Positions 45,818 to 57,255 of a DNA stretch of 64,000 nucleotides are shown here, piece after piece. Below the pieces are notes generated by a model that did not search any database, was not told where the DNA came from, and saw only the letters and a program-made list of their open reading frames with translations. The position numbers and the translations under genes are program-made. Location: the NCBI GenBank assembly GCA_021521415.1, contig JAIQDT010009213.1, forward strand, positions 1-64,000, given 5' to 3'. This DNA is from Bidens hawaiensis. Lineage: Eukaryota > Streptophyta > Magnoliopsida > Asterales > Asteraceae. Position 1 is the first letter of the stretch. Each line of letters begins with the position of its first letter.

Positions 45818-46725
45818 AATGAGTAGTCAGGATGTCTCTGCATATGCCTTTGTGGCTTCCAGGTCCCAATCGTGGAAATTGCAGGACCGCATATTGCGAA
45901 ACGCTGGTGTTTTGGGGGTAGATCCTGACTACACTTTTGCACTTGGTAATATTAGAACAACTCACCCGGACTTTACAGATAAGGAGACCGGCCCCAAGAA
46001 ACCTCAACAAAACTTGGCGAGTGCTCTTTATAGTAAACACGTACATGATTTAGAGGGGCGATTCGATATGACCCCGAGACAAAAGACAGTTTTTGCTTGT
46101 CTCAAGGGGGCTCATGCCCAGGATTTTTTAACTGTTGTGCCAATTGAAGGTCTTGGGCAATGGATGTCGGCAGTTAAATATAGAGCCATCCTTAAATACC
46201 GGCTTATGATTCCTCTTTTCCCTCCAGATGAATCATGCCCCATTTGTAAAAAAAGCTTGTTTGGATAGATTTGGTGAGCATGCCCTCCACTGTAAGGAAT
46301 TTCCGGGATTCAAGTATCGTCATGATTGGGTTAGAGATGTCTTATGGGATGTGCTCAGGCGTGCCGGGATCTCAGCCAAGAAAGAGGCACCTGTTAACTT
46401 TCTGACTGATCCGCGAGAGGGAAGATCTACCCTGCGTCCTGCGGACGTTCTTGTGTTTGGTTGACCTCACAAGGGTGTCCCCATTGGTGGGGCTGAGAGA
46501 CATTGACTTCGTATCGGGACAAGCGGTTTTGAGAGCGGAATCTATGAAGGTTGCTAAGCACGAGGCAGCGTGTTTGGAGAATCAGCACATGTTCATTCCA
46601 TTTGCCTTTGACACATTTGAATCCCTAGCTCCTGAGGCGGTTCGCTTCTTGGAGCAGGTGCAGAAGGTGGTCCACAATGACTCGCAGAGCCCCAGGAACC
46701 AAGGATTTATATTTAGTAGAATAGG
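45818..46725 (+). pseudogene. Reverse-transcriptase-type protein, C-terminal fragment (broken), part 1
   Basis: The segment encodes the C-terminal region common in plant RT-like (non-LTR class) proteins: VVPIEGLGQWMSAVKYRA, then RLMIPLFPPDESCP, a C-x2-C...H-x4-C zinc motif with FGEHALHC, RHDWVRDVLWDVLRRAG, RPADVLVFG, and FIPFAFDTFESLAPEAVRFL. The frame changes near 46252 at a run of A's and again near 46455, and no RT catalytic domain is present upstream. It is a dead, 5'-truncated copy. Its last codons are displaced to 57187-57255 by the Athila-type insertion. Family naming is from recalled motifs; the exact element class is uncertain. Confidence 0.75.
46721..46725. repeat. Target site duplication ATAGG, left copy
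   Basis: ATAGG precedes TGATGTGCTAAAA here and follows the right LTR at 57187-57191. Confidence 0.93.
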
Positions 46726-48465
46726 TGATGTGCTAAAAATAGTCAATAAATATTAACTAAATTAAACAAATAAAAAAACAAGACCTAAGACTCAACTAAA
46801 CAAAACACCGGCAAGTGAACCGGTCAATTGTATTAAGCTAAGTAAGTCTGGAATATCGAACCCACAGGACTTTATAAATTACGTTAATTAACTAATTAGA
46901 CTCGACTTACGACACGACTGTTTATTATTAATGTTTTAAGGGGGATTTTTAAACTAATATCAAACTAAGATTAAACAAATAAGCAAGTAAACGAGAAACA
47001 AGCAACCAATCACGAGATCGAAACCAATCAGAGAAGGAATCTACCTAGGTAAGAATCCCATGCATCAACAATCATCAAACAATGGACAAATAACATGATT
47101 ATGGAAACTGATTTCTAAACATATTCATCTAACAAAACCCTAAGGACCTTTGACTGAATCAAATGAAATCCCAAAGAACAATTATTAGATATTAAGCAAT
47201 CAGTTGAATTGATTTCCGCAAAGTCATCAATTAGGGTTAATTAATAGTATCTAAAGCAAGCAATCTTACGAAACACTAAACCTTAGATAACTTGATAAAC
47301 TAACATGACATCATGAACATGGATCAACACAATAAGCAAGAATATTGTCACTACTATCCTAGCATGCAATTGACCAAGACACATGAACATCTCCTCACCT
47401 TACAGCTATTGAATTTAGCAAAACATTTAAAACCCTAACCAACTATCAACAAGCTTCTATGATCTAACGGGCCCATTTAATCATAATAATCAAAACACCA
47501 AGTAATTGATTAAACATAAACCCTAAATCTAAAGAACACAATCAAAAGATAAAAGATCTATGTGAAGCAATAGTTAACAATCAATCAAGATAATAAATAC
47601 TTATACGCATCATGAAAACAAAATCAAGTCTTTTACTATTAATATAACGAAACCATAATCAAACAAGTATCCAAAGCAAGAATCAAATCAACACATGTTC
47701 GTCAAACCTAGGTAGACATGAAGTCTAGCCTAGAATCATTATTAAAAACAATCCTAAACAAGTATTGAAAACAAAGAGAAATATCATGAAAGATAATGAA
47801 CAAGAACAAAGATAAAGAACGAGAGAACCCTTCTTAATCGACTCTTGAATGCTTGTACGAAAGCTTGATGATCCTCCTTGATTCCTAACTCCAGAACACT
47901 TTCAAACCCTTGGTTTTTCTCTCAAAAACGCTGCAAATAAGTTTAGGATCGGCTAGGGAATGAAGATGTTTATATAAGCGAGAATGGGCTTGGGCTTGCA
48001 ATTTTTGGCTGACCAGAAGGCCTAGACGCCTGGCCTAGGCATCCTGGGCATTTGCCTATGCGGGGCGCGGCGCCCCTTTTTGGGGAATTTTCGTTTTTTT
48101 CAATTATTTCTTGTTTATTCATGTTAGGCCCCTTTCTTGAACTCCAAGTAATGATGAGAAACTTCGAGAACTTCTTTTCCTTGACTCCAAAGCCACCATC
48201 TACATGAATACAAATCGAAACTCTAAGTGAACTAATCATGTAGTCATTGACGAGTAAAACGAACATAAACTTCGCATGAAATGATAGAAAGAATTAAGTT
48301 TAACATGCAAGACATTAAAAGAGTTAAAACACGATAAATATATAAAACTTGACTCAAAACCTTAAATAATAAAAGATAAACCAAAACACGAACTAAAACG
48401 AACTCGAAACATTAAATAAACACAACTTTACAAGGGATCCGAGATGTATAAATACATGTATATCA
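46726..48465 (-). repeat. Athila-type 3' LTR
   Basis: Pairs with 55445-57186. The minus strand has TATATAAA at about 47970-47977. Confidence 0.92.
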
Positions 48466-50531
48466 AATATCCCCACCCTTACTCTTTTTTCGTCCCTGAA
48501 AAAGTCTAATGTAGTTGGATCAGAATCGGAAAATATAGTCTAACAAACATATAGGTTAATTTTTAAAGCTTAAAAGAACGCAAAAACCGCGATCACCGAT
48601 ATTGTTGTCCACTTAAACCCATGCCTTAATCTTTACCGGGACAAATAAGATCCAACAATTTTTCACTCAGTGGTTTACACAATTAAGACCCGCTTATTTT
48701 CAGCTTTTACCGGACCAGACCACCCCAACTTGACTTAAACCTCAAAATTAGCAGATTTAAAACTTTTGTTGCTCTATTTTTTTATTTATGAATAGTTAAG
48801 ACGATCAAGGGTATTGTTTATCCACCTAAGCTTAAGCATCAAAGTCTACCAAGCAACCATTAGATATTATTACGGTACAATTAATTAATAGCTAGTGTTC
48901 CCCACAACATGACATACCCCGTTATCAAGCAATACACCGAACCATTACCATAGGTGAGTATGCAAACTTTCATCTGTAGGGCTTACATGTGGCGTGTCCC
49001 TTGTGGTCCGTTTCTTAATGGTAATGAGACGCGAGCAAGGGGACCCCACATGGCTAACAGCGTGGATGATCAAGTCTGTAATGCATTTGTACTTTTGTAC
49101 TTTTTGTGATCATGTTTAAAGACTTATAAGGGTTTCTCTTTTTTAGCTTTTATTTTAAATATTCACAACCCCATTTGGAATCGTGAATACCCAGATGAAT
49201 AGTCGGCATACAGACCCATGGTCTCCGGACCCGGGGCATCCCATCAATACAAGATTTAAGGTTATAAAACCATACGCCAATGATGTGAAAAACACTAAAG
49301 CTAGCAGTTTAAGATTTATATCACAGGCTACACGGCATACTCAAACGTTAAACCTACCCAAGCATCATATGATAGCGTATTCAAAATTTTTAAACTTTTC
49401 AAACTTTATGATATTTTCCACTTTTTCATACTAAGAATTGAGGCTTGAGTATGGCTGACCTTTCATTGCTTATTTCTACGGACAAAACGCTTTACCCACA
49501 AGAGATTTCCGACCAATTTTATCAAATTGCCCTTTCATTTTCAAGGCTGAGCCTACCGACACATCCCAAGTTAAGTGCGCTTTCTTTTATTTATCTCATA
49601 TTATTAGTAGTTTGAAAAACCAATTTCCGATAAAATCATCATCTCCCACTTTAACGCAAAAAACTATATTCAAGGGACATTTTAAACATTTTTAATTTTT
49701 CTTTTTTTTCAAACAAAAACTCAATTTAAACTACGACTCAAATATCCTATCCCCACACTTAAATTTTGCATTGTCCTCAATGCAAGGATAAGGACGACTC
49801 AAAATAAAAATAAAATTAAAATAAAGTCGGACTACAAAAACTAAAAACCTAAAAATAAAAAACAAAACAAAATAAAAAGTTAACAAGCTAGATAATGGAA
49901 AAGACTTAGCTGGTAATATACGAATGAAACATGATGCCAAAGTCTTCTTTCCATGAATGCCCTCCAACTACGAACGTGCTGAACAAATGGTAACTCCTTC
50001 TCTCACGAACGTAAGCGGCCAAACAAAACAAACATATCTAAAAATGTATGTTATCGTAATGATAGATATTATGTAATTAAAGTACTTCAATCAACCCACA
50101 AATATATAAAACATGAATAATCAGCAGCAAATAATAATAAAACGTAAAGTATAAGGCTCGGCTGCTCCATCCCCACACTTGTTCATTTCATTATACTCAA
50201 CCTCGGGGATCTTCTCTCTAGCTCACTCAATCTTCAATCTAGCAAAACTCAAAAACACAAAACAAAGTCGAACTACAAAAACTACATTAGGGACTCAAAG
50301 AAAATAAAAATAAAAATAAAAGAAAATAATACAAACTCTACACTTGAGTTTTCACTCAAGAACCCATGTTATACGAATCACGTGGCGGACCGAGTGGAGC
50401 TTCCTCCACCTCGGTAGAACTCCAATGCCCTCAACAATTCCGAATCATTATCCGACCATTCATCAGCCTTTTTATTCTTCTTTCTAACTCCACGAACCAT
50501 CTCAACCTTACGCTTTCCACCACCCCATTCT
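48466..50531. other. Non-coding 3' region of the Athila-type element
   Basis: About 2 kb without pol motifs. The minus strand has a purine-rich tract (AAGGGTGGGGATATT) at 48466-48480 against the LTR. The rest is AT-rich with poly-A and poly-T runs. Confidence 0.75.
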
Positions 50532-52235
50532 CTAAAACACTTTACCATTACCCGAGAACTCAAAACCTTTCGCTCCTTCCCCACACTTTAAACTCACCGA
50601 ACGGGACTCGTCAAGACTTGGATCCATGCCGGAGATAAATGATTCTATCGAGTAAACTGGATGACATGGATCAATGAGACCGTCTTGACCACTTGGATGT
50701 CTCATGGACTTAGCCAAATAAGTGGCACTATCATCGCCGGCTCTAAGAGTTATCTTACCTTCAAACACGTCAATGACCGCCCTTGCGGTACGTAAGAATG
50801 GACGACCCAAAATAATAGGAACTCTCTCATCGGCCTCCATATCTAAAACAACAAAATCAGCGGGGGAAACTAAATTGTTTACCTTAACAAGCAAATTCTC
50901 CACGACACCCCTCGGATACTTAACGGAACGATCGGCTAAAGACAACGTCATGCGAGTAGGAGTGAGCTCTTCGAGACCCAACTTTTCATATAAAGAATAC
51001 ATCATGAGGTTTATGCTAGCTCCAAGATCGGCCAATGCTTGACACGTCGTATCACTTCCGAAAAGGCATGGAATGGTAAAAACGCTGGGGTCGGGTAATT
51101 TCTCCGGTACTTTATTAAGAACTACCACAGAACACTCTCCATTTAGCGGTACAGTCAACAGCTCCTCTAACTTATCCTTTCTTTTAAGAATATCTTTCAA
51201 AAACTTGGCATACTTAGGCATATGCTGGAGGACTTCAACGAACGAGAGGTTGACATTTAATTGGCTAAATATATTAAGAAAATGCTCGTAATCTTTCGTA
51301 TACTGTTGATGCTTTAGACTAGCGGGATACGAGACATAAGCATGGTTAATAATGTGTGGTGGTGGCTGGACTCCAACCGACTTCTTCTTAGTGTTTTTCT
51401 CAACTTGCGGCTCTATAATTGGTGTTGTACTTTGTGACTTACCCGGAGCCTCTACCTCTATCTCCTCATCTACCGATTCATCATCCCCATTTTTCCCTAT
51501 TTCTTTACTAACTACCTCCGGACCAAAAACCCTACCACTACGAGTGGAGATGGCTTTCAATTGAGCAGCCGGATTAGTTTGAGGAATACCCGAAAACTGA
51601 CCTGGGGGCCTTTCTTCTAAACGACGAGCAATGTCACCAACAGTCCTTTGAATATCGAGAATAGAAGATTGTTGGTTTTTGAAGAGTAAGTCATGCTCGG
51701 CGAACTTTTTCTGTGTTGCTTGATCTCTCTCGAAAATTAGCTTCATCATCTCTTCCAAACGCCCAATCCCACCGTTTGAATCCTGCACATTATTTTGAAC
51801 ATTAGTATTATTGGTATTATTATCATTAAAATACTGACCTTGTGCTGGAGCATAAGAATTTTGAAATCCGGGTGGTGCGCCTGACGGACTCCAGTTGGAA
51901 TTATTCTGATTCGGGTTCTTGTAGGTATTCCAACTCTGATTATTGTTGTTGTAATTATTGGGAAACCTATTCTGACCAGCAACAAAATCAACTTGTTGAT
52001 TCATCACCGGGCACTCCAAAGTACCATGTCCACCTCTACAAAACTCACACCTGTCCACCTTGGCCTTCAGCTTCTTCACCTCTCGAGTTAGTGATTCCAA
52101 AGCAGCTGCCACACTAGTATCCAGATTAACCTGGTGTACACCTCGAGCGGATGAGGATGTACTGCTAACGGGTTTGGAATTCCCGCGATGTGGCACTTTG
52201 GCAAGGTCCGATTGAGCGAAGCTCTCAAACATCTC
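50532..52235 (-). CDS. Athila-type Gag C-terminus and aspartic protease
   Basis: About 567 codons on the minus strand. The N-terminal part is the Gag tail: a coiled region (LTREVKKLKAKVDRCEF) and a zinc-knuckle-like CEFCRGGHGTLEC, then an Asn-rich linker. The C-terminal part has the Athila protease: CLFGSDTTCQALADLGASIN, with DLGAS at the catalytic position, and VPIILGRPFLRTARA about 75 residues later. The frame ends without joining RT. Upstream, the same frame continues on the far side of the TRIM-like insertion at 54481-55081, so the insertion, not a frameshift, interrupted the gene. Gag would assemble particles and protease would mature them. Confidence 0.88.
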   Translation of the reverse strand, partial: EMFESFAQSDLAKVPHRGNSKPVSSTSSSARGVHQVNLDTSVAAALESLTREVKKLKAKVDRCEFCRGGHGTLECPVMNQQVDFVAGQNRFPNNYNNNNQSWNTYKNPNQNNSNWSPSGAPPGFQNSYAPAQGQYFNDNNTNNTNVQNNVQDSNGGIGRLEEMMKLIFERDQATQKKFAEHDLLFKNQQSSILDIQRTVGDIARRLEERPPGQFSGIPQTNPAAQLKAISTRSGRVFGPEVVSKEIGKNGDDESVDEEIEVEAPGKSQSTTPIIEPQVEKNTKKKSVGVQPPPHIINHAYVSYPASLKHQQYTKDYEHFLNIFSQLNVNLSFVEVLQHMPKYAKFLKDILKRKDKLEELLTVPLNGECSVVVLNKVPEKLPDPSVFTIPCLFGSDTTCQALADLGASINLMMYSLYEKLGLEELTPTRMTLSLADRSVKYPRGVVENLLVKVNNLVSPADFVVLDMEADERVPIILGRPFLRTARAVIDVFEGKITLRAGDDSATYLAKSMRHPSGQDGLIDPCHPVYSIESFISGMDPSLDESRSVSLKCGEGAKGFEFSGNGKVF

Positions 52236-52240
52236 GTTAC
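52236..52240. repeat. Target site duplication GTTAC, left copy
   Basis: Identical to 54476-54480. Confidence 0.94.
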
Positions 52241-52756
52241 TGTTGGTGCATTTTGTGACCGTCGCTATGCAATTCTGACTAGCGGAGACGCCATAGGCGA
52301 AGTTAGAACAACTTCGCCTTAGGCGAAGTTAGAACAACTTCGCCATAGGCGAAGTTAGAACAACTTCGCCTATTGGCCCAAGCCCAAGCCCGCGAAGTTG
52401 GTTATCTATATATATGTGTGTCTTGTTTAGGGTTTAGAATCCAGAAAGTTAGAATTTTGTGTGTTCAGTTCAATTGTCTAGAGAGAAACAGAGAGGGAGA
52501 GTCATGTGGGCAGACCCGAGGTAGAGCTCACCTCGGGTCAGCCGTGTTTTGGTTTATGTTCGGTTTGTAACGTGGTTTGGTTATAATATAAAGGATCTGC
52601 AGATTCGTTTATCCCATTAGTATGTTTGTTCGTGTGTTTGTCTATGTGTAATCGTGTTCTTCGTCTTCAACACCATTAAACGAGTCTAGGAGGATTCCGC
52701 ACTCCTAGACCTCGTGTGGATCTCGTATCGATCAGCGACGCCCCGGGGGACTTACA
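52241..52756 (+). repeat. TRIM-like 5' LTR
   Basis: 516 bp. Three palindromic 26-bp repeats at about 52295-52371 lie just upstream of a TATATATA-type box (about 52406-52413). Confidence 0.92.
52295..52371. repeat. 26-bp palindromic tandem repeats in the LTR
   Basis: Each unit has arms AGGCGAAGTT and AACTTCGCC(T) around AGAAC. Adjacent units also pair with each other (AACTTCGCC followed by GGCGAAGTT). The left LTR has three units, the right (54051-54101) has two. Confidence 0.92.
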
Positions 52757-52854
52757 AGTGGTATCAGAGCCTTAGGCTCTTATGCTAAGGTTCGAGATCT
52801 GCGTTTTGGTGTTTCTGGCACGTTTCTGATGTGTTTTTGGCCGAACAGCCGCCG

Positions 52855-53050
52855 TAGGCGAAGTTATTGGGTTCAAGCGAAGTTGTCGCTAAAATTTTAG
52901 GGTTTTGGCGAAGTTATAGCCAGACGAAGTTAATGAGGGGCGAAGTTGACTTTTAGGTGAAGTTATAGCCAGGCGAAGTTAATGAGGGGTGAAGTTGACT
53001 TTTAGGCGAAGTTGACTTTTGGGCGAAGTTGACTTTTAGGCGAAGTTAAA
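52855..53050. repeat. GCGAAGTT motif cluster in the TRIM-like interior
   Basis: GCGAAGTT or a one-base variant (GTGAAGTT, ACGAAGTT) occurs about eleven times in 195 bp, often followed by GACTTTT, ATAGCC or AATGAGGGG. The same heptamer GAAGTT forms the LTR palindromes. Confidence 0.9.
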
Positions 53051-53996
53051 AAAAAAAATTGTTTGGAGTTTTCGTCTGTATGGCCAGGTGTACACGATTA
53101 TTGTGAGACCGAAAGTGTTGTTCCGAAAACGAGTGAATCTTGGTATCTCTTGGTCTTACGTGTGAACAAATACGGGTCAACTCTGGATATGGAGTTGAAG
53201 TTGTGAATGGGATATTGATTGAAACTGGATATTGACACATATTTGGGTGTTTGTGGGCAAAGAAATTGTTGTTGTTTGAGGTTGACCAACTGAAGAAAGT
53301 CAAATCGAACTGAAGGTTTTCGTCATTACTGGATTGCGGTCTGAGCATATTATTTATGTTATTTTCAAGGCGTTAGAGAATTGGTCCCTGTTACGATTTT
53401 AGAACAAGTTGGATTTAATCGGGAATTAATTTGTTTATGTTCTTGATCGTTATCCATGGTGATTGAAGATGCTTCGGATTAATTAATGGTCATGTGTGTT
53501 AGATTCTGTCAAGGTGGTTTTGTGATGAAATTGATCACTTGATGTTGAGTAGTTGAAGATTGAACCTTATCTTACTATACAATTCCGACGTGTTGGTGAA
53601 GTTGTGGAGGGAGCACAACTTCACGTGTTGGTGAAGTTATAAGAACTTCACGTGATTGGTTGAGATGATCAATTAGGCACGGGGATGCATGCATGTCAAA
53701 GACCTCGATCGATATAGTCGGAGAAGCTTACACTGAAGGGGAGATCTGATATGGAAGACGCCGGGTGATTGGTAGATTTGTGGAGCTACAAGACTGTTTC
53801 AGACACGGCTGGTTGAAGACAGGATGGATGTTGCATGTATATGTGAAGTTCAAGTTTGAAGATCACAGTGAAATCGAGTCCTACAAGAAGAAGCAAACAG
53901 AAGATCATCAGTTAAGAGGGAGTCTGTTGGTGCATGTTTTGTAACAGATGATCTTTTGTGTTTGTTAGAATTGAGAGCAACGATCAAAGGGGAGTC
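53051..53996. other. Remaining TRIM-like interior
   Basis: No coding sequence is recognised. GTGAAGTT and AACTTCAC recur as an inverted pair at about 53630-53655, and a partial LTR-start copy (TCTGTTGGTGCATG) is at about 53924. Confidence 0.65.
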
Positions 53997-54475
53997 TGTT
54001 GGTGCATTTTGTGACCGTCGCTATGCAATTCTGACCAGCGGAGACGCCATAGGCGAAGTTAGAACAACTTCGCCATAGGCGAAGTTAGAACAACTTCGCC
54101 TATTGGCCCAAGCCCAAGCCCGCGAAGTTGGTTATCTATATATATGTGTGTCTTGTTTAGGGTTTAGAATCCAGAAAGTTAGAATTTTGTGTGTTCAGTT
54201 CAATTGTCTAGAGAGAAACAGAGAGGGAGAGTCGTGTGGGCAGACCCGAGGTAGAGCTCACCTCGGGTCAGCCGTGTTTTGGTTTATGTTCGGTTTGTAA
54301 CGTGGTTTGGTTATAATATAAAGGATCTGCAGATTCGTTTATCCCATTAGTGTGTTTGTTTATGTGTAATCGTGTTCTTCGTCTTCTACACCATTAAACG
54401 AGTCTAGGAGGATTCCGCACTCCTAGACCTCGTGCGGATCTCGTATCGATCAGCGACGCCCCGGGGGGGCTTACA
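53997..54475 (+). repeat. TRIM-like 3' LTR
   Basis: 479 bp, matching 52241-52756 with one fewer palindromic unit. Confidence 0.92.
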
Positions 54476-54480
54476 GTTAC
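54476..54480. repeat. Target site duplication GTTAC, right copy
   Basis: Matches 52236-52240. Confidence 0.94.
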
Positions 54481-55081
54481 ATTCGGCGACATTCTTCCTA
54501 GCCAGTAGACTTCCTCCTGTGGCCGTGTCGAACCGAACTTGGGTTTCGTAGTTCAGTCCGTTGTAAAATTTCTCCACGAGAGCCCATGGTGTGAGACCAT
54601 TCTGTGAGCATCGAGACAACAAGTTTTGAAAACGCTCCCAAGCATGACAATATTGCTCATCCGGCTCCATGTGAAACGAGTGAATCTGATCGCGAAAAAC
54701 AGACGCTTTAGCCGGTGGGAAGTATCTCTTGATAAATGCCGAACATAGTGCTTCCCAAGTGGTGAACGTGCCAGGTGGCTGCGTGTCAAGCCAAGTAGCT
54801 GCTTTACCTGTAAGTGAAAAAGGAAAAAGATGTAAGAAAATTGCATCTTCAGTAGCACCTTGCAATTTAAAAGTTTTCAAAACGCGGTAAAGTCGGTTAA
54901 TATGAGCCGGAGCATCCTCTTCATCGTTCCCATGAAACTGATTAGTTTGAACGATGTTGTTCATGACGTATGACGGAATCTGCCACGAGTTGGGGTTGTC
55001 GATCTCGGGAACGACGATGCATGATTGGTTTCCGGTTAAGCCATCGAAGGCTTGAGCAGCAATTGTCCTATTGTCGGCCAT
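54481..55081 (-). CDS. Athila-type Gag N-terminus (split from its C-terminal part)
   Basis: From ATG at 55081 the minus strand encodes about 200 codons of Retrotrans_gag: HINRLYRVLKTFKLQGA, LHLFPFSLTGKAATWLDTQP, FIKRYFPPAKASVFRDQIHSF and YCHAWERFQNLLSRCSQNG. These correspond to the Athila Gag capsid. The natural frame continues at 52235 on the far side of the TRIM-like insertion and is in register there. As it stands, translation would run on into the inserted LTR for about 25 residues and then stop. Capsid assembly function is from the family. Confidence 0.9.
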
Positions 55082-55422
55082 TTGAACTTGTGGTTGGACT
55101 CTAGGACTTTCTGGTGGTGAACAGTGCGGGTGACGACTTTGGTGTAGATGCGGGTTCTGACGGCTGTTCTTCTACGAACAAACTAGCCTCGGTCTTCAAC
55201 GAAGAAGATCCAAGATTATCCAGCGGTGGTCCTTGCGAACGAAGATGTGGCATAAACCTGAAAAACGCAAAAGACAAAGTGAGTAGACTCGAATACTAAA
55301 AAAAATAAACTAAAATAAACCAAAACTTAAATTAGACTCCTACGACTCAAATAAAATAAAACAAATAGCACTTATGTAGCAATTAAGTCCAATTAACGCA
55401 AATAACGCAATTGCCAAGAGTA
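55082..55422. other. Athila-type leader between primer site and gag
   Basis: Non-coding on the minus strand. This is the 5' untranslated leader of the element. Confidence 0.6.
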
Positions 55423-55438
55423 CCCGGCAGCGGCGCCA
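55423..55438 (-). other. Athila-type primer binding site
   Basis: On the minus strand TGGCGCCGCTGCCGGG lies six bases inside the 5' LTR. It closely resembles the usual Athila/Tat primer site. Confidence 0.85.
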
Positions 55439-55444
55439 AAAACT

Positions 55445-57186
55445 TGATGTGCTAAAAACAGTAAATAAATATTAACTAAATTAAACAAGTAATAAAAACA
55501 AGACCTAAGACTCAACTAAACAAAACACCGGCAAGTGAACCGGTCAATTGTACTAAGCTAAGTAAGTCTGGAATATCGAATCCACAGGACTCTATAAATT
55601 ACGTTATTTAACTAATTAGACTCGACTTACGACACAACTATTTATTATTAATGTTTTAAGGGGGATTTTTAAACTAATATTAAACTAAGATTAAACAAAT
55701 AAGCAAGTAAACGAGAAACAAGCAACCAATCACGAGATCGAAACCAATCAGAGAAGGAATCTACCTAGGTAAGAATCTCATGCATCAACAATCATCAAGC
55801 AATGGACAAATAACATGATTATGGAAACTGATTTCTAAACATATTCATCTAACAAAACCCTAAGGACCTTTGACTGAATCAAATGAAATCCCAAAGAAAA
55901 ATTATTAGATATTAAGCAATCAGTTGAATTGATTTCCGCAAAGTCATCAATTAGGGTTAATTAATAGTATCTAAAGCAAGCAATCTTACGAAACACTAAA
56001 CCTTAGATAACTTGATAAACTAACATGACATCATGAACATGGATCAACACAATAAGCAAGAATATTGTCACTACTATCCTAGCATGCAATTGACCAAGAC
56101 ACATGAACAACTCCTCACCTTACAGCTATTGGAATTTAGCAAAACATTTAAAACCCTAACCAACTATCAACAAGCTTCTATGATCTAACGGGCCCATTTA
56201 ATCATAATAATCAAAACACCAAGTAATTGATTAAACATAAACCCTAAATCTAAAGAACACAATCAAAAGATAGAATATCTATGTGAAGCAATAGTTAACA
56301 ATCAATCAAGATAATAAATACCTATACGCATCATTATTACAAAATCAAGTCTTTTACTATTAATATAACGAAACCATAATCAAACAAGTATCCAAAGCAA
56401 GAATCAAATCAACACATGTTCGTCAAACCTAGGTAGACATGAAGTCTAGCCTAGAATCATTATTAAAACAATCCTAAACAAGTATTGAAAACAAAGAGAA
56501 ACATCATGAAAGATAATGAACAAGAACAAAGATAAAGAACGAGAGAACCCGTCTTAATCGACTCTTGAACGCTTGTACGAAAGCTTGATGATCCTCCTTG
56601 ATTCCTAACTCCAAAACACCTTCAAACCCTTGGTTTTGCTCTCAAAAACGGCTGCAAATAAGCTTAGGATCGGCTATGGAATGAAGATGTTTATATAAGC
56701 GAGAATGTGCTTGGGCTTGCAATTTTTGGCTAACTAGAAGGCCTAGGCGCCCAGCCTAGGCATCCTGGGCATTTTCCTAGGTGCGGCGCGGCGCCCCTTT
56801 TTAGGGAATTTTCGTTTTTTGCAATTATTACTTGTTTATTCATGTTAGGCCCCTTTCTTGAACTCCAAGTAATGATGAGAAACTTCAAGAACTTCTTTTC
56901 CTTGACTCCAAAGCCACCATCTACATGAATACAAATCGAAACTCTAAGTGAACTAATCATGTAGTCATTGACGAGTAAAACGAACATAAACTTCGCATGA
57001 AATGATAGAAAGAATTAAGTTTAACATGCAAGACATCAAAAGAGTTAAAACACGATAAATATATAAAACTTGACTCAAAACCTTAAATAATAAAAGATAA
57101 ACCAAAACACGAACTAAAACGAACTCAAAACATTAAATAAACACAATTTTACAAGGGATCCGAGATGTATAAATACATGTATATCA
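55445..57186 (-). repeat. Athila-type 5' LTR
   Basis: 1742 bp. On the minus strand TATATAAA is at about 56690-56697. It is followed on the plus strand by ATAGG. Confidence 0.92.
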
Positions 57187-57255
57187 ATAGGCTTTGCGAT
57201 TCAAAAGGGAATAGCGGCGCAGCTGGTTGCTCGCTTACCCATTATCCAGATGTAG
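57187..57255 (+). pseudogene. Reverse-transcriptase-type fragment, part 2 (C-terminal end)
   Basis: Directly after the ATAGG duplication the plus strand encodes IGFAIQKGIAAQLVARLP and a few more residues to TAG. This is the usual C-terminus of the RT-like family seen at 45818-46725. The Athila-type element therefore inserted about 20 codons before the end of this fragment. Confidence 0.8.

Larger units (their letters stand above)
52241..54475 (+). mobile_element. TRIM-like non-autonomous LTR element inside the Athila-type gag
   Basis: LTRs of 516 bp (52241-52756) and 479 bp (53997-54475) begin TGTTGGTGC and end CTTACA, with a GTTAC duplication. A primer binding site TGGTATCAGAGC is at 52759-52770 and a purine tract AAAGGGGAG precedes the right LTR. 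The 1240-bp interior encodes nothing recognisable. The primer type and LTR size suggest copia ancestry. The LTR length difference comes mainly from one extra copy of a 26-bp palindromic repeat and a short expansion near 52620. Confidence 0.92.
46726..57186 (-). mobile_element. Athila-type gypsy derivative with gag-protease but no pol
   Basis: Seen: LTRs of 1740 and 1742 bp (TGATGTG...ATATCA), an ATAGG target duplication, a primer binding site on the minus strand at 55423-55438 (TGGCGCCGCTGCCGGG, Athila-like), Gag and protease on the minus strand, and a purine tract. No reverse transcriptase, RNase H or integrase motif occurs in 48466-50531, where pol should be. The LTRs differ at roughly 2-3% of sites by eye. 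Gag-bearing, pol-lacking elements are known in plants (TR-GAG type). It would depend on an autonomous relative. A TRIM-like element later split its gag. Confidence 0.92.
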
